In this document: one piece after another, positions 1-10,400 of the stretch
How the letters are laid out: every line of letters starts with the position of its first letter
How positions within the stretch are numbered: position 1 is the stretch's first letter
From: Arthrobotrys musiformis
Taxonomy: Eukaryota > Ascomycota > Orbiliomycetes > Orbiliales > Orbiliaceae
Reading direction: 5' to 3'
NCBI GenBank assembly: GCA_036971715.1
Contig: JAVHJL010000010.1
Span: 1,178,001-1,242,000 of the forward strand
DNA: 64,000 nucleotides
The notes under the pieces: generated by a model
Told to the model about the DNA's origin: nothing
What the model saw: only the letters and a program-made list of their open reading frames with translations
The model's database searches: none
Made by a program: the position numbers and the translations under genes

Positions 1-288
1 TTTTTTTGATTTCAATTGATAGATAGTATCTTACACGGAAGGGAAATATATTAAAAGTGTGTTTCTTTATAGGGGAAATACTATAAAAAGCAGGAAAGAC
101 AGCTATCTCGAGGGGAAAAGGCGGATAAACGGAAAAGACAGGAGAAGCAATACAGCAATAGCGGGGCAACTACGCTAAAAAGGTCGACTTCTAAAGACGG
201 ATATCGATATGGATATCGATATCCGGACTATTCACCAGCAATCATTATAAACACCATCCTTATCGCAGTCGCGGTTGTTGTCGACTGG
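1..288. other. Downstream flank of msrA
   Basis: Gene-free flank that should contain the msrA 3' UTR. It is A-rich at the left edge and carries a GATATCGATAT palindrome cluster near 208-225. No ORF or RNA gene was seen. Confidence 0.5.
208..225. repeat. Palindromic ATATCGATAT cluster
   Basis: Two copies of GATATCGATAT lie almost back to back. The second sits in the perfect 14-bp palindrome GGATATCGATATCC (211-224). It is directly downstream of msrA. It may be a chance low-complexity palindrome or a 3'-end hairpin. Confidence 0.5.
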
Positions 289-1130
289 TTACAACTCCGC
301 CTTGGGTTCTTCAGCAGCTGGCTTTGAGTCCTTAGACGCCTCGCTCGAGTCTTCTACGGCGGGGTACCCCTCCGGCAGCTTGAACGGCCTCAAATAGTGC
401 AATGGACATTCGTATCCACCGGGGTTATGTTCCAAGTACCTCTGGTGGTACTTTTCCGCATCCCACCAGTCCGATGCACCGATAATCGCAGTTGAGATCT
501 TATTATTCCACCAATTCTGATTCGCCATTCTTGTGACATCCTCTGCGATTTTCTTCTGCTCTTCTGAGTGATAGAAAATGCCGGAACGGTACTGGGTGCC
601 AACATCGGCGCCCTGGCGGTTGAGGGTCGTTGGATCGTGGATCTTGTATAAGAACTCAATGAGAGTTCTGTAGCTGACCTTTGATGGGTCGAAGGTTATT
701 TGCAGTGCTTCGGCATCTATTTTTTATATATCTATTAGCATTTATCCATATATTACGTATATTACAAGTACTAAGTAATTCTATATATGGAGGGGTTCAA
801 ACTTACGGCCAGTACCACCGCCACAGACTTTGGCGTAGCTGGGATTGGCCTTGTCGCCACCAATATACCCGACTCGGGCATCGATTAGACCATTGTCCTT
901 GAAGTGCTTTCGATAGATGTGCTCAACCCCTGTATGTGATATCCATTAGCAAACGGTTTTTCTCGCTTCGAGAAAATCAAGTAATATTTACCCCAGAAGC
1001 AGCCGGCTGCGACGGTCGCCAGTTCTGTGTTCGCTGGGAGCGCAGAACTCGAACCACCACCGGAGCTAGTAACGCCGATGCTGCTTGAGCTCGCGAAGTG
1101 GCGAGTGAGACGGTTGAAGAACGATGTCAT
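289..1130 (-). CDS. msrA: Peptide methionine-S-sulfoxide reductase (MsrA)
   Basis: Reduces methionine-S-sulfoxide in proteins and free methionine, using thioredoxin, to repair oxidative damage. Three exons on the minus strand: 1130-992, 929-807 and 716-289, giving 229 residues. Joining them restores the family core. The GCFWG motif holds the catalytic cysteine (about residue 44) and its glycine codon is split by intron 1. It is followed by GYIGG, TGHAEALQ, HDPTTLNRQG and DVGTQYRS. A second conserved cysteine lies in GGYECPLHY near the C terminus. The first 33 residues are serine-rich with a basic, hydrophobic start (MTSFFNRLTRHF) and could be a mitochondrial presequence; that is inference. 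The C-terminal tail is Glu/Lys/Ala-rich. Both introns have GT-AG ends and phases that match. Length is normal for fungal MsrA. Confidence 0.95.
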
Positions 1131-4100
1131 TCTGGGCTCCGTTGTACTAGTACTATGTACCCTCTTATATCTTCTTATAGCTTATATGCTGACGGCGCTC
1201 TCTCCTGTAATTGAGACTGATGCTGACGCGATGGTAGAAGTTCAATACTTGATAGTAGCCTTCTGGTTTTCTGGCCGCTGTAGAGTTTGTGAATGGTATA
1301 ATAACGACTGGTGATGGTGGAGGAGTAAGATGATCGGAGAATGAAAGTTTGAGGCGGATTGTCCTCTTATATTTATATGTATTTATAGTGGGCTTACTCT
1401 TCCCCTCCTTCGCTAATACTGTGCGGTATTATAGCATGGCGTAGATTGATATTGATGCATGTCTGGAAGCATCCGGATGACAAAGAATTCGGGCATCTAG
1501 ATCTATAGAGGACGCCCCCAGACCAAAACGAATATGGTATAAAATACGACTCGCGGGCGCAGTCTAACCAGTGTAGTTAACTGGTTCGGCCGCATTGATA
1601 CAATATTTTTATCATCGTCCCCATTCTATTCGAGGCACTGCCTCTCGTGTACGTACATGTATGTCCGCAGAACTCTCTCAGCTGGATACATATACAGTAT
1701 CAAATTGTAAATATACCGCTGGGATGTGCCTCGGCCGGGCCGCATAGATATAACAGCTGTGGGTCCTGGCGTCGCCGTCCATACCAAATCCAAAGAAAGC
1801 CTCGAGGGACTCCCCAAAAGTATTTGGATTAACTCGGTGAACTAGTCGATTGACAGTGTATCAAATTTCATTCATTGGCCCGCATCGCGTCACCGTCCTT
1901 GTCACAAAAATATGATTTTGGGGACATGTGGCCAAGCGTGCCCAGCCCTGTTGGAGTGAGCTTAATTAATCAATGCACCTCCCCCGGCTGCCCTCCAAAT
2001 AGGCACCTCCCCTCTTGAGCACAGAAGAAGACAAATGGAGTCGCAGTTGGTTCTTGGGTATTTGTAAGCCGTGTATATATTGCATTTGCATGCGTCCTGC
2101 ATCATGCGCCTTACATCATCGTCATCTATCATCCATTTCTACCGTCTATAGTCTGTCTACGACCAAGTCAGGGACGCTGTGTTGTGTGTTCTGGCATCGC
2201 AACACAGCCCTCAACACAAAGAGGCCGACGGCTGGACCTTGCAGTGGAACACCAAAAGCATGACAAATAACGGATATAACGCTCCGGCATCTTCCCCAAA
2301 ACTTCCCCTCACGGCCTCTTATCTTCCCGAGCCCTAATTAATGGCCGGCTAGACTGGCCAGCTGTCCTGTATTCTTCCCTCCCTTCTTCTCCATAGTGGG
2401 GTTTATTTTTTATTTTTTTTTATTTTGTTTAATTTTTTTGTACCCAAAACTTTCATCTTTTGATTTCAACCGAACTTTTCTTGAACTCTGTTTGGGTTAA
2501 CCAAGTTGCGTCACGGATGGCTAAACTACTCGCCGAGGAGTATCGATGTGGCTAAACCTTTTCTTCGTTTTTCTTCACCTGTCTCAGAGCAAAGGTACGA
2601 AGCCCGGCCTTGGCCGCTATATATCAATTCAAGATCTCAAGATCTCATTTTTTGGACCGTTGATTACGGAAGGGTCCAAAAAGGAATAAACTTTCGATGG
2701 AAAAGGAAGATTCTCCGCTTCCAAAAATTCCCACGTTACGTTTTATATCACCCAAAAGGAATCAAAAAAGGACTCAAAACGTTCAAAACCGTCGCCTCTT
2801 TTGCACATGGGCGCACGGTAATCAGCGGGTGAAATCGATATCAGGCGCCATGGCGGGCCTCCGCCAATCTATCCGACCGGCCAAGCTGCGACGGTCTAGC
2901 CCATCGAGCCTAGCTAGCCAAGACGCCATAACTTGAAACTTTTCCCATGCACGGCCAACCAATACAATGTTCCCAGGAAACACAAGACGCCAATTTGAGC
3001 TCCTCAGCTGAGAAGAATTCCGTCCGCACTAGGGACCAAGAACTGCTTGGGAGACTGCATTATCGCGACCTGAGTTGACTTGACAGGACGGTTTTTTTCC
3101 TTTCGAGACGATTTTCCTTGGGTCCTGCGCTAACGGCGAAGGGTCCTCAACCGACAAAAATAAATAAACGTAAGAGAAAGAAAGAGAAAAATGTTTAGGC
3201 TGGCGACTACTTACATTCTTTTCACATGGAAGAGTCCGCCTAAAAACGCACAGTTGATTTTGCTCAAGTTTTGAGACAATGTATGGCATCCACGTTTTGT
3301 CACAGGAACGTTGATGGTTTAGAGTTCAGGCTCTGCCCTCAAAGTTCGAAAACGGGCGAAATCCAACTTAGAGTTCCCTTTTCTCCCCGTGGATGCCCAT
3401 ACACTTTCCCACGGACAGCAGTTTTAATTGGCAGGGACCCAATTATAAACCTCGTCTTCTGGCAGCCGGATCGAGCAATGAATGTGGTATATGAGGAGCA
3501 TGACCCCGGTTCAATTGTTGTGTGGGATCGAGATCTTGATGGTCGGCTAAGGTCTAGCCATAATTTCCCAGTTCTGTTTTTCTTCTGCCTGGAGCCGCTG
3601 GCAGTAAACCAAAAGAGATCTCTGGCCCAAGAACAAGGGGAGGGGTGTTAGGTTGATACATAAGGTGCATATATGTGTATGCAGCAACCTGCGAGGCAAT
3701 ATCTCCCGATCCCTTCTCATTGAGAATTCAGCTGGTTGCCACTTTGAGAACGAACATACATCATCATTCTCCTATTCCGTTAACCAGACCTTTCTCCTTC
3801 ATCCGCTCTCTCACCTTTTTTTTTTTTTTTTGTTTGGCAGTTTTTTTCTGCTTGTGTTCGAAATTGGGCTGCCGATACGTCTATCCTGCCTTGTTTCGTT
3901 CGCCAACTGCATCTGCTACCACATAATTCCCTGCTTTTTCGTGCCGCGCAGCAAGGGCTGCTGCAGCCAACGGATTTCTTCTTGCAAGCCTGTCGGTCGT
4001 CGGTCCATTCCATAACCTTCGATATCAAGATACTTATCGAGATATTGATTGTTACCTGGTCCTTTTTGTCACAGGCCGATTCCCGACCCATTTTCTGTTT

Positions 4101-4809
4101 CTGTATCCTTTTCTTTTTTTTTCTTGCCAAAAATCGGGGTCGGTTGGCCAGAAAGGCAAGAGAGAGGAAACACCCCCGCTCGAAAATCGAATCGAATTGA
4201 TATTAAATCGGAACTGGCTAGGGAGGCTTGCTCAAGCGAAGCCAACAAGCAGCCAGCCAGCCAGAGAGCACAAGGACCCTTTAATAATTGCCAACCACCA
4301 CCGGATATCGATCTAAAATCGAGCTCGGATCTCTTTCTCTTTTTTTTCTCCCTCCCCTGACTTGTTAGGACCAAGTCACTGGCTCGCCACTTAACTGCTC
4401 GGTCACTCACTTTGCACACCACGCCTGCAAGTGAACTAGTTACTTACTAAGTAGCGAGCTGCTGCTGCTGTTGCTGCGTAAGTGGTTAGGGCGGAGGAGG
4501 AGGACGACATCACCGAACTCGATACACCTTTTTCCAACCACATCATCACGACCTGTATTCCCTGCATACGACTACACCGACGAGAGAATAACAAGCTGGG
4601 TCGAGAATATTGGAGATGCCTCTGTGCTAAAACGGGTTCTTGGCTGCAACATCCTTGCACGCTGCACGCTCTCCGCTTGATTCATCCCGCAACAACGCTA
4701 AGCACCACCGGTTACACAGATCTGCGTCCATCACAACACATCTGCTGCAACCGCCACCGCACCGCGACCCGGTCTTGACCTCGCTCGCCATAGCAATATA
4801 AACCGACCA
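1131..4809. other. Intergenic: msrA promoter and long leader of the MHYT kinase gene
   Basis: A 3.7-kb stretch with no convincing gene. The left part is the msrA upstream region. The right part, from about 3.8 kb, has long T and CT tracts (3820-3850, 4320-4360) typical of fungal promoters and 5' leaders. A tiny upstream ORF (ATG CCT CTG TGC TAA, from 4615) lies within 200 nt of the kinase start. Open frames of 108-126 codons at 2506-2832 and 3271-3651 lack family motifs and good starts. Confidence 0.6.
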
Positions 4810-7479
4810 ATGGCCCCGTCGGACGACCCGGCCTCTCCGGAGGTGTATATCCTTGAGAAGAACTGGCGGCCCTGGCTCATTATCCTGTCCTTCTTCGTCA
4901 GCTTCCTGGGGGCATATACAACCACACAGCTGTACGTCCAATGCCGGCTTTCCACATGGACGGCCCACCGGATAGGATGGCTGGTCCTCGCTGCTGTCGA
5001 GTTTGGGGGGTGTGCCATATGGGCCTTCCATTTCGTGGCCATGATAGCTCTCGACATTGGCATGCCGGTCAATTTCAACCTGCCGATGACTATATTCTCC
5101 GCGATAGTTGCCATCGTGGGCATGCTGGGTGGTCTTGCGAGCAATATCTGGATCAAGAAACGCCGGAGAAGAGGAGACATGTACCTTCCGATATCAAACC
5201 AGGACAATGTATCCGAACACGGGATGACCATAAATGGCATCTCGATAAACGGCGGTCCCTCGAGTCGCAAACCTCCAGATACACCCGAATACGAAAGCTC
5301 GACATCCGAAATGGGTACTGTGCTCAATCTCGCCAGTGCCTTACTATCTAGGGGTGCTCACGACGACACTACGCTTCCCATTCGGATTATTTCCCATCTC
5401 CAGCGTGGTCTAAATGCACGGGTTTTCGTCGTCGGCGCAATGATGTCCATTAGCATTTGTGCTATGCATTACGTCGGCATGAAGGCCATGCATTTCGACG
5501 GCGTCATACAATGGAATCGGGGTCTCATTGTTCTCTCGGTTCTTATCGCTTATATAGTTTCCATGGTCGCGCTTATTTTCCTGCCTAACGAATCCGATGG
5601 CATATCACAAATCGCATTCGCGATAGTAGCCGCAATCGGTATTAATGCAATGCACTGGACAGGAATGTGGGCCGCTACATTCTCTACAACTCGACCGCCA
5701 CCATGGGATAAAGGTTCCATCCCCACGGTTCTACCCCTGGGTGTCGCATTCGTCGCCATCATCAGTTGTCTAATGTCATACGTCGTCCTGGCCCGCACAA
5801 TAACACAATCTCGCGATCGACTTGCTGAAATGATAGTAACAAAACGCAAATTATGGAAAGCTATTGCTGAAAAGGAGGCGGCCGAACGAAACGATAAGGT
5901 TAAAACGGAGTTTATTTCTGTTGCTTCTCACGAATTACGTACCCCGCTTCATGCCATCACTGGATTTGTCGACCTTCTTGCTTTAACGCCACTGAATGAG
6001 GAGCAGATGAGCTTTGTAAGGTCTATTCAAGGGAGCTGTCATGCTCTAGATTTGATCACCAAGAATGTCCTCGATTTCACACGCCTCGAAAACGACCACT
6101 CAGAGACCGCTGCATCCGCAACGGACGTCCGAATCAAAGACTTGGTCTTCGATATGCTGCAGACTTGCATGGCCAAGATATCAAATACACTAAGCGTCGA
6201 TATTATCATCATCATGGACCGCGACGTTCCGGATGTTTTCAACGTCGATGAGACATATTTTGCAAGGGTTCTCATGAACCTTGTCGGGAATGCGATGAAG
6301 TTTACAAGGAGAGGGTACATTCTGGTCAGATTATGGACGTGCGCCGATGAAGATAGTCTATGCATTAGCGTCAGCGATACCGGAATTGGAATTTCACAAT
6401 CCAGCCAAAAGATCGTATTCGAACCCTTCCGACAAGCAGACACAAGTTTAACACGAAAACACTTGGGAACCGGATTAGGACTCGCGATATGCCGACAACT
6501 AGTAGCAAAGATGAACGGACGGATAACGCTGGAAAGCGAGGAAGGAAAAGGAAGCGAGTTTACAGTCGTAATACCCGGACTACCGAATACATACCCCATG
6601 CGACCTGCGGTGCAAAGCAAAATCCGGATAGCGGTGTGGCTGAGGAGTAAACGGAGTAGCACGGTTGTGCAGTGGGCTCTTAGCGCGCATTTCACGGTTT
6701 CAGCGATCGATCCGGTGCATCACGTCAAGGGGCTGAGAGGAATGGAGAGGGTGGTTGCAGATATCAAATGTTTGACACCGCAGATTATTTCGGAGATTGT
6801 GGAGAGCGACGGTGCGATCAAATGGTTTATATTGCATGGGGACGAGAGTGTGAGGGAGCTTAGGAATTTGGAACATGTTGTTCTCCTGAAGAGGCCGATC
6901 TGTGTCGATGATCTCCTGATAAAAATGTTGACGAGGGGCCGAGCGGAGGAGGCTCAGCTGGTAAGGAAAGTTAGCATCAGTGCTAACCCAGCTTTGGAGG
7001 AACTAAAACGGATCATCGCGGCACCGAGCCCGCTAGCGCAAAGCCCGATACTAGAAATCCCGCCAGATGTCCAGGAGAGTGGGGATGTCATATTGCTAGT
7101 GGAGGATAATCCGGTGAATCAGCAACTCGGAGTTAAGATGCTGAAGAAGCTAGGGCGGACGGTCGACGTTGCCGAAAACGGGAAAGTGGCATTGGAAAAG
7201 ATCATGGAGAATCGACGGCAGTATTCTCTCGTCCTGATGGATTCACAGATGCCGGTTCTCAGCGGGCCGAGTACGTGTCGGAGGATCAGAGCTATGGAAG
7301 CGGCCGGGGAACTACCCGGGAGATTGAGAATTATAAGTTTGACGGCGAATGTGGATTCGTTAAGTCAGAAAGAGTGCATGGAGGCCGGAAGCGATCATTT
7401 CCTACCTAAACCGCTAACACTGAAGTTGTTGAGAGAGGAGTTAGAAAGACCACCAATGCCGACGGCAGGTAGTTCATGA
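4810..7479 (+). CDS. Hybrid histidine kinase with N-terminal MHYT membrane sensor
   Basis: A single-exon 889-residue two-component sensor. Residues 20-330 hold about seven hydrophobic segments with three MHYT-type motifs: AFHFVAM (about 73), AMHYVGM (218) and AMHWTGM (280). Family knowledge proposes that such motifs bind copper and sense a diatomic gas or redox state. A loop of about 85 polar residues (117-200) separates the first motif from the rest. The kinase core follows, with the H-box SHELRTP (phospho-His about 374), N-box NLVGNAMKFT (about 490-499), DTGIGI, FEPFRQ and GTGLGLAI. A C-terminal receiver domain has acidic E765/D766, phospho-acceptor D811 in LMDSQMP, T845 and K867. All catalytic residues are present, so it should autophosphorylate and relay to an HPt protein. 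The start ATG follows a stop-rich leader and precedes the first membrane segment. No partner gene is nearby, and I cannot assign a fungal HHK class. Confidence 0.95.
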   Translation: MAPSDDPASPEVYILEKNWRPWLIILSFFVSFLGAYTTTQLYVQCRLSTWTAHRIGWLVLAAVEFGGCAIWAFHFVAMIALDIGMPVNFNLPMTIFSAIVAIVGMLGGLASNIWIKKRRRRGDMYLPISNQDNVSEHGMTINGISINGGPSSRKPPDTPEYESSTSEMGTVLNLASALLSRGAHDDTTLPIRIISHLQRGLNARVFVVGAMMSISICAMHYVGMKAMHFDGVIQWNRGLIVLSVLIAYIVSMVALIFLPNESDGISQIAFAIVAAIGINAMHWTGMWAATFSTTRPPPWDKGSIPTVLPLGVAFVAIISCLMSYVVLARTITQSRDRLAEMIVTKRKLWKAIAEKEAAERNDKVKTEFISVASHELRTPLHAITGFVDLLALTPLNEEQMSFVRSIQGSCHALDLITKNVLDFTRLENDHSETAASATDVRIKDLVFDMLQTCMAKISNTLSVDIIIIMDRDVPDVFNVDETYFARVLMNLVGNAMKFTRRGYILVRLWTCADEDSLCISVSDTGIGISQSSQKIVFEPFRQADTSLTRKHLGTGLGLAICRQLVAKMNGRITLESEEGKGSEFTVVIPGLPNTYPMRPAVQSKIRIAVWLRSKRSSTVVQWALSAHFTVSAIDPVHHVKGLRGMERVVADIKCLTPQIISEIVESDGAIKWFILHGDESVRELRNLEHVVLLKRPICVDDLLIKMLTRGRAEEAQLVRKVSISANPALEELKRIIAAPSPLAQSPILEIPPDVQESGDVILLVEDNPVNQQLGVKMLKKLGRTVDVAENGKVALEKIMENRRQYSLVLMDSQMPVLSGPSTCRRIRAMEAAGELPGRLRIISLTANVDSLSQKECMEAGSDHFLPKPLTLKLLREELERPPMPTAGSS

Positions 7480-10400
7480 CACGAGTGATTTCTTTTGTTT
7501 TGTCGATTCTGAATAGTTTGTTCTACTATATACTTATACTCCTCCATCGATTGGGTTTTGTATTTTTCTTTCTGTTTTTGTGTTTTTTTAAGCAAGGAGT
7601 TATCTTGGGAGGTGGGGCCTACTAAAGCGATTCGATCTCCTAGATTCAGACCATCGTTTTCTATATCAGTGTTTTTGTCTACATGATTCTGACTTCCTTT
7701 GTCTTCTTTTCTGCTCCCTTCTTTTATATATATACCACGCCACACAAACACACACACCTCTAATCTTGTCTCTTCGAGACCACGGACTATCTGGGCAGAA
7801 AAAGTGCTTCTTTTTTCTTCATGTTGGAAATACCTACTCACGAACTGGTTTTGTTTTTTCTTCTTTTATTTGTCGTCAATCACTTCACTTCGTGTGTTTT
7901 TTTTATATCAGATTATAAGGGCACGCTGCACAGGTTGATGGATATACCATTTATTTTTTGTCTTCCTTTTATCTATATATATTTACATACCTTCTCATTG
8001 CCGGGGATTTATTAAAGGCTTTTCAATTGATATCCTTCCGTTTCTCTTTTGTATAAAGATTTCCTTTTGATTCTTGGGGGTTCTCGTGATTCAGAATTTT
8101 GTTCTGGGGTAGAGGTCGTTAGCTTAGAGAGATGAGAAGTAGTGGCACTTATTGTTTGTGGGTTGGTGGTTATGATGCATATACCCTTCCTATTTCATAT
8201 TTATTTTATACATGACTAGTTCTCGAGAACTATTTTATGAGAGGGGTGTGATTGATTATTTCGTACTCGGATTGATTAATGGTTATTGAGGGTTTCGGTC
8301 AGTGGCATATGTACATGTGCGTAAGGAGATTATTTTAACATGTTAACGCTATTAAATTATCTCTATGATAAAACATAAAGTCCATTGGAGTTTTGAACGT
8401 TTCGGAAAGTCAAGGAGGGATTCCCGGTGGACGTTGGTGGGCTGGGTACGGTACGAGGGCGGATATATCCGTAGGATACTTTAGATCGCGGGTACACCTG
8501 CCACGCATGAGATCTGGTCCTTAAAGCATATACTTTGTTTTCTCACAACTGATACTGCTTGTATTCCCGAGGTCCAATTTACTGTTGTTTTCGTCGAAAA
8601 TGCAGTGGGTCCTTCGAAAGTTCAGATCAGGGGGATATCGGATATCGGATTTTGTTTATTCCATAGTTTCTACGGGATCCCAGAAGGTATGGTATCCTCC
8701 AATGGGGACTTGGCTATTATAAAGTTAAGGTTTGAAGGGTTCCGTACCTCCCGCGGGTTTTAGAGCCTTTGTTTGAGGATGCGGGCTAGCCGGGCTATTT
8801 CCCACGTGAGGTTTAAGGTTTTTGGGAGCTTTGGCTTTGTGTGCTTATGTCTCGGGGAGACATCTGTATTTATATACAAAGCTGGGATTGATATGGTTGC
8901 GGAATATAGCTATAGAGGATGCACTATCGATGTACTTTGGATTTGTTAGTTGCTGATATCAGGCGGTACCGGTGGGTTTTCTCCGAACGTCTGAGATTAT
9001 AGATATTTATATACTGCGGAGGTTGTCATTCCCGATTACGATCGATCTAGCGATATGTTGTCTTGTCGCCAGACTCCTCAGCTTGAGGCCATACAAGTTG
9101 AGGCCATATAGCCATATGTACTTGTGCGTAGGAATATCTAGAATAGCGACGTTCGTATAGAATCAAGTGCTATCAGCAATTAAGTTTATATATTATCATT
9201 TGTCTTATAGATTATAAGCTTAGCTTAACTGTGGTATCGGCTTTGTGCGATTACTGTACCGGGGAACTCAATTGAAGGGCCTCGGGATTTTTCTATCCCG
9301 TTATATAGATAAAGGGCGAGTAAGGATTAATGAACGTTTGCATCTCGATCAGGTCATGATCATATGAGACCTCCAGTGTCTTATCTCCTGCGCACTTGAC
9401 GGCCGACCTCGTGCCTATACGCGGATACATGCACCCAAACGCCAGTCACAGGTTTTGCACGTTTGTAAAGGTACGACTCTCCAAGAAGCCCGGCGAGCGG
9501 TTCACGAGCAAAGGAGATTTCAGGTATTCGATTATAGATGCATAGATGCTGTCTCGTACCGAGCTTTGCACACCAGTATCACGATCCCAACAGCGCGATA
9601 GCTATAGCTCGACCTTGCCAACACCGGATGGTGTGGTATTTTTTCGTAACTTTCTCCCTTGAGGCTTAGGACATAAAGTCGCTTGAAAATAATTAAACTA
9701 TAACACTAGTTCTATCTTTCCGTGGCACCATAGTCACTAGCAAACATCCCGGCCGCGGCATCTCGGGACTGTTTTTGGGTTTTGCCGGGCCGTATAATTA
9801 ATTATAATACCTGTCATAATATTCGTATTCCCTTTTAGTAAGACAACCAATCCAGACTAAATTCTAGACTCCCATGAACCTTGTCGTAGTATAATAGAGT
9901 TACTATTACCAGCTTTTTACGAGGTACAAATAGCCCGAGGGATAGTATAACGAGTATTTTTAGCGGAATTTTAATTTAATTTAATTGATCTAATATCGAG
10001 CACTATTCCCATTCAGACACAGTAGCATCTGGTTTACGAGATAAATTCCCATAACTCGTTTTCGAAAATCACGAAACTGGTGAAAAAGCCTCACTCGACG
10101 AGACGTTACAAGTAACACGACAACGAAGCTTTAACTCCGTGTCTTGCAGTGTGCAACTGCTCCATCTATCCCTGGGTATGCAGCGCAAGGTAACTTAAAG
10201 GCTTGGTTTATGATTGTCGATATGCAGCCCAGTCAGGGGAGGTAGTAACGGTACGTGCGTGCATTTGACAGCTGATACAGCGCAAAGCCACATCGTTCTG
10301 TTTTATATTAGTTAATTTATTATGTCAGCTTTTGAGGATATATTGGCTTCCCGGGCGCTCTTGGCCGTGTAAGCTGAATGGGAGATTCCAATTGCGATCC

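Noticed and set aside
3271..3651. 126-codon frame upstream of the kinase
   Set aside because: The first codon is TTG, no family motif, and it lies in a probable promoter region.
6039..6695. 218-codon minus-strand frame inside the histidine kinase
   Set aside because: It lies opposite the intact HATPase region, whose motifs on the plus strand explain the openness. The same applies to 4731-5327.
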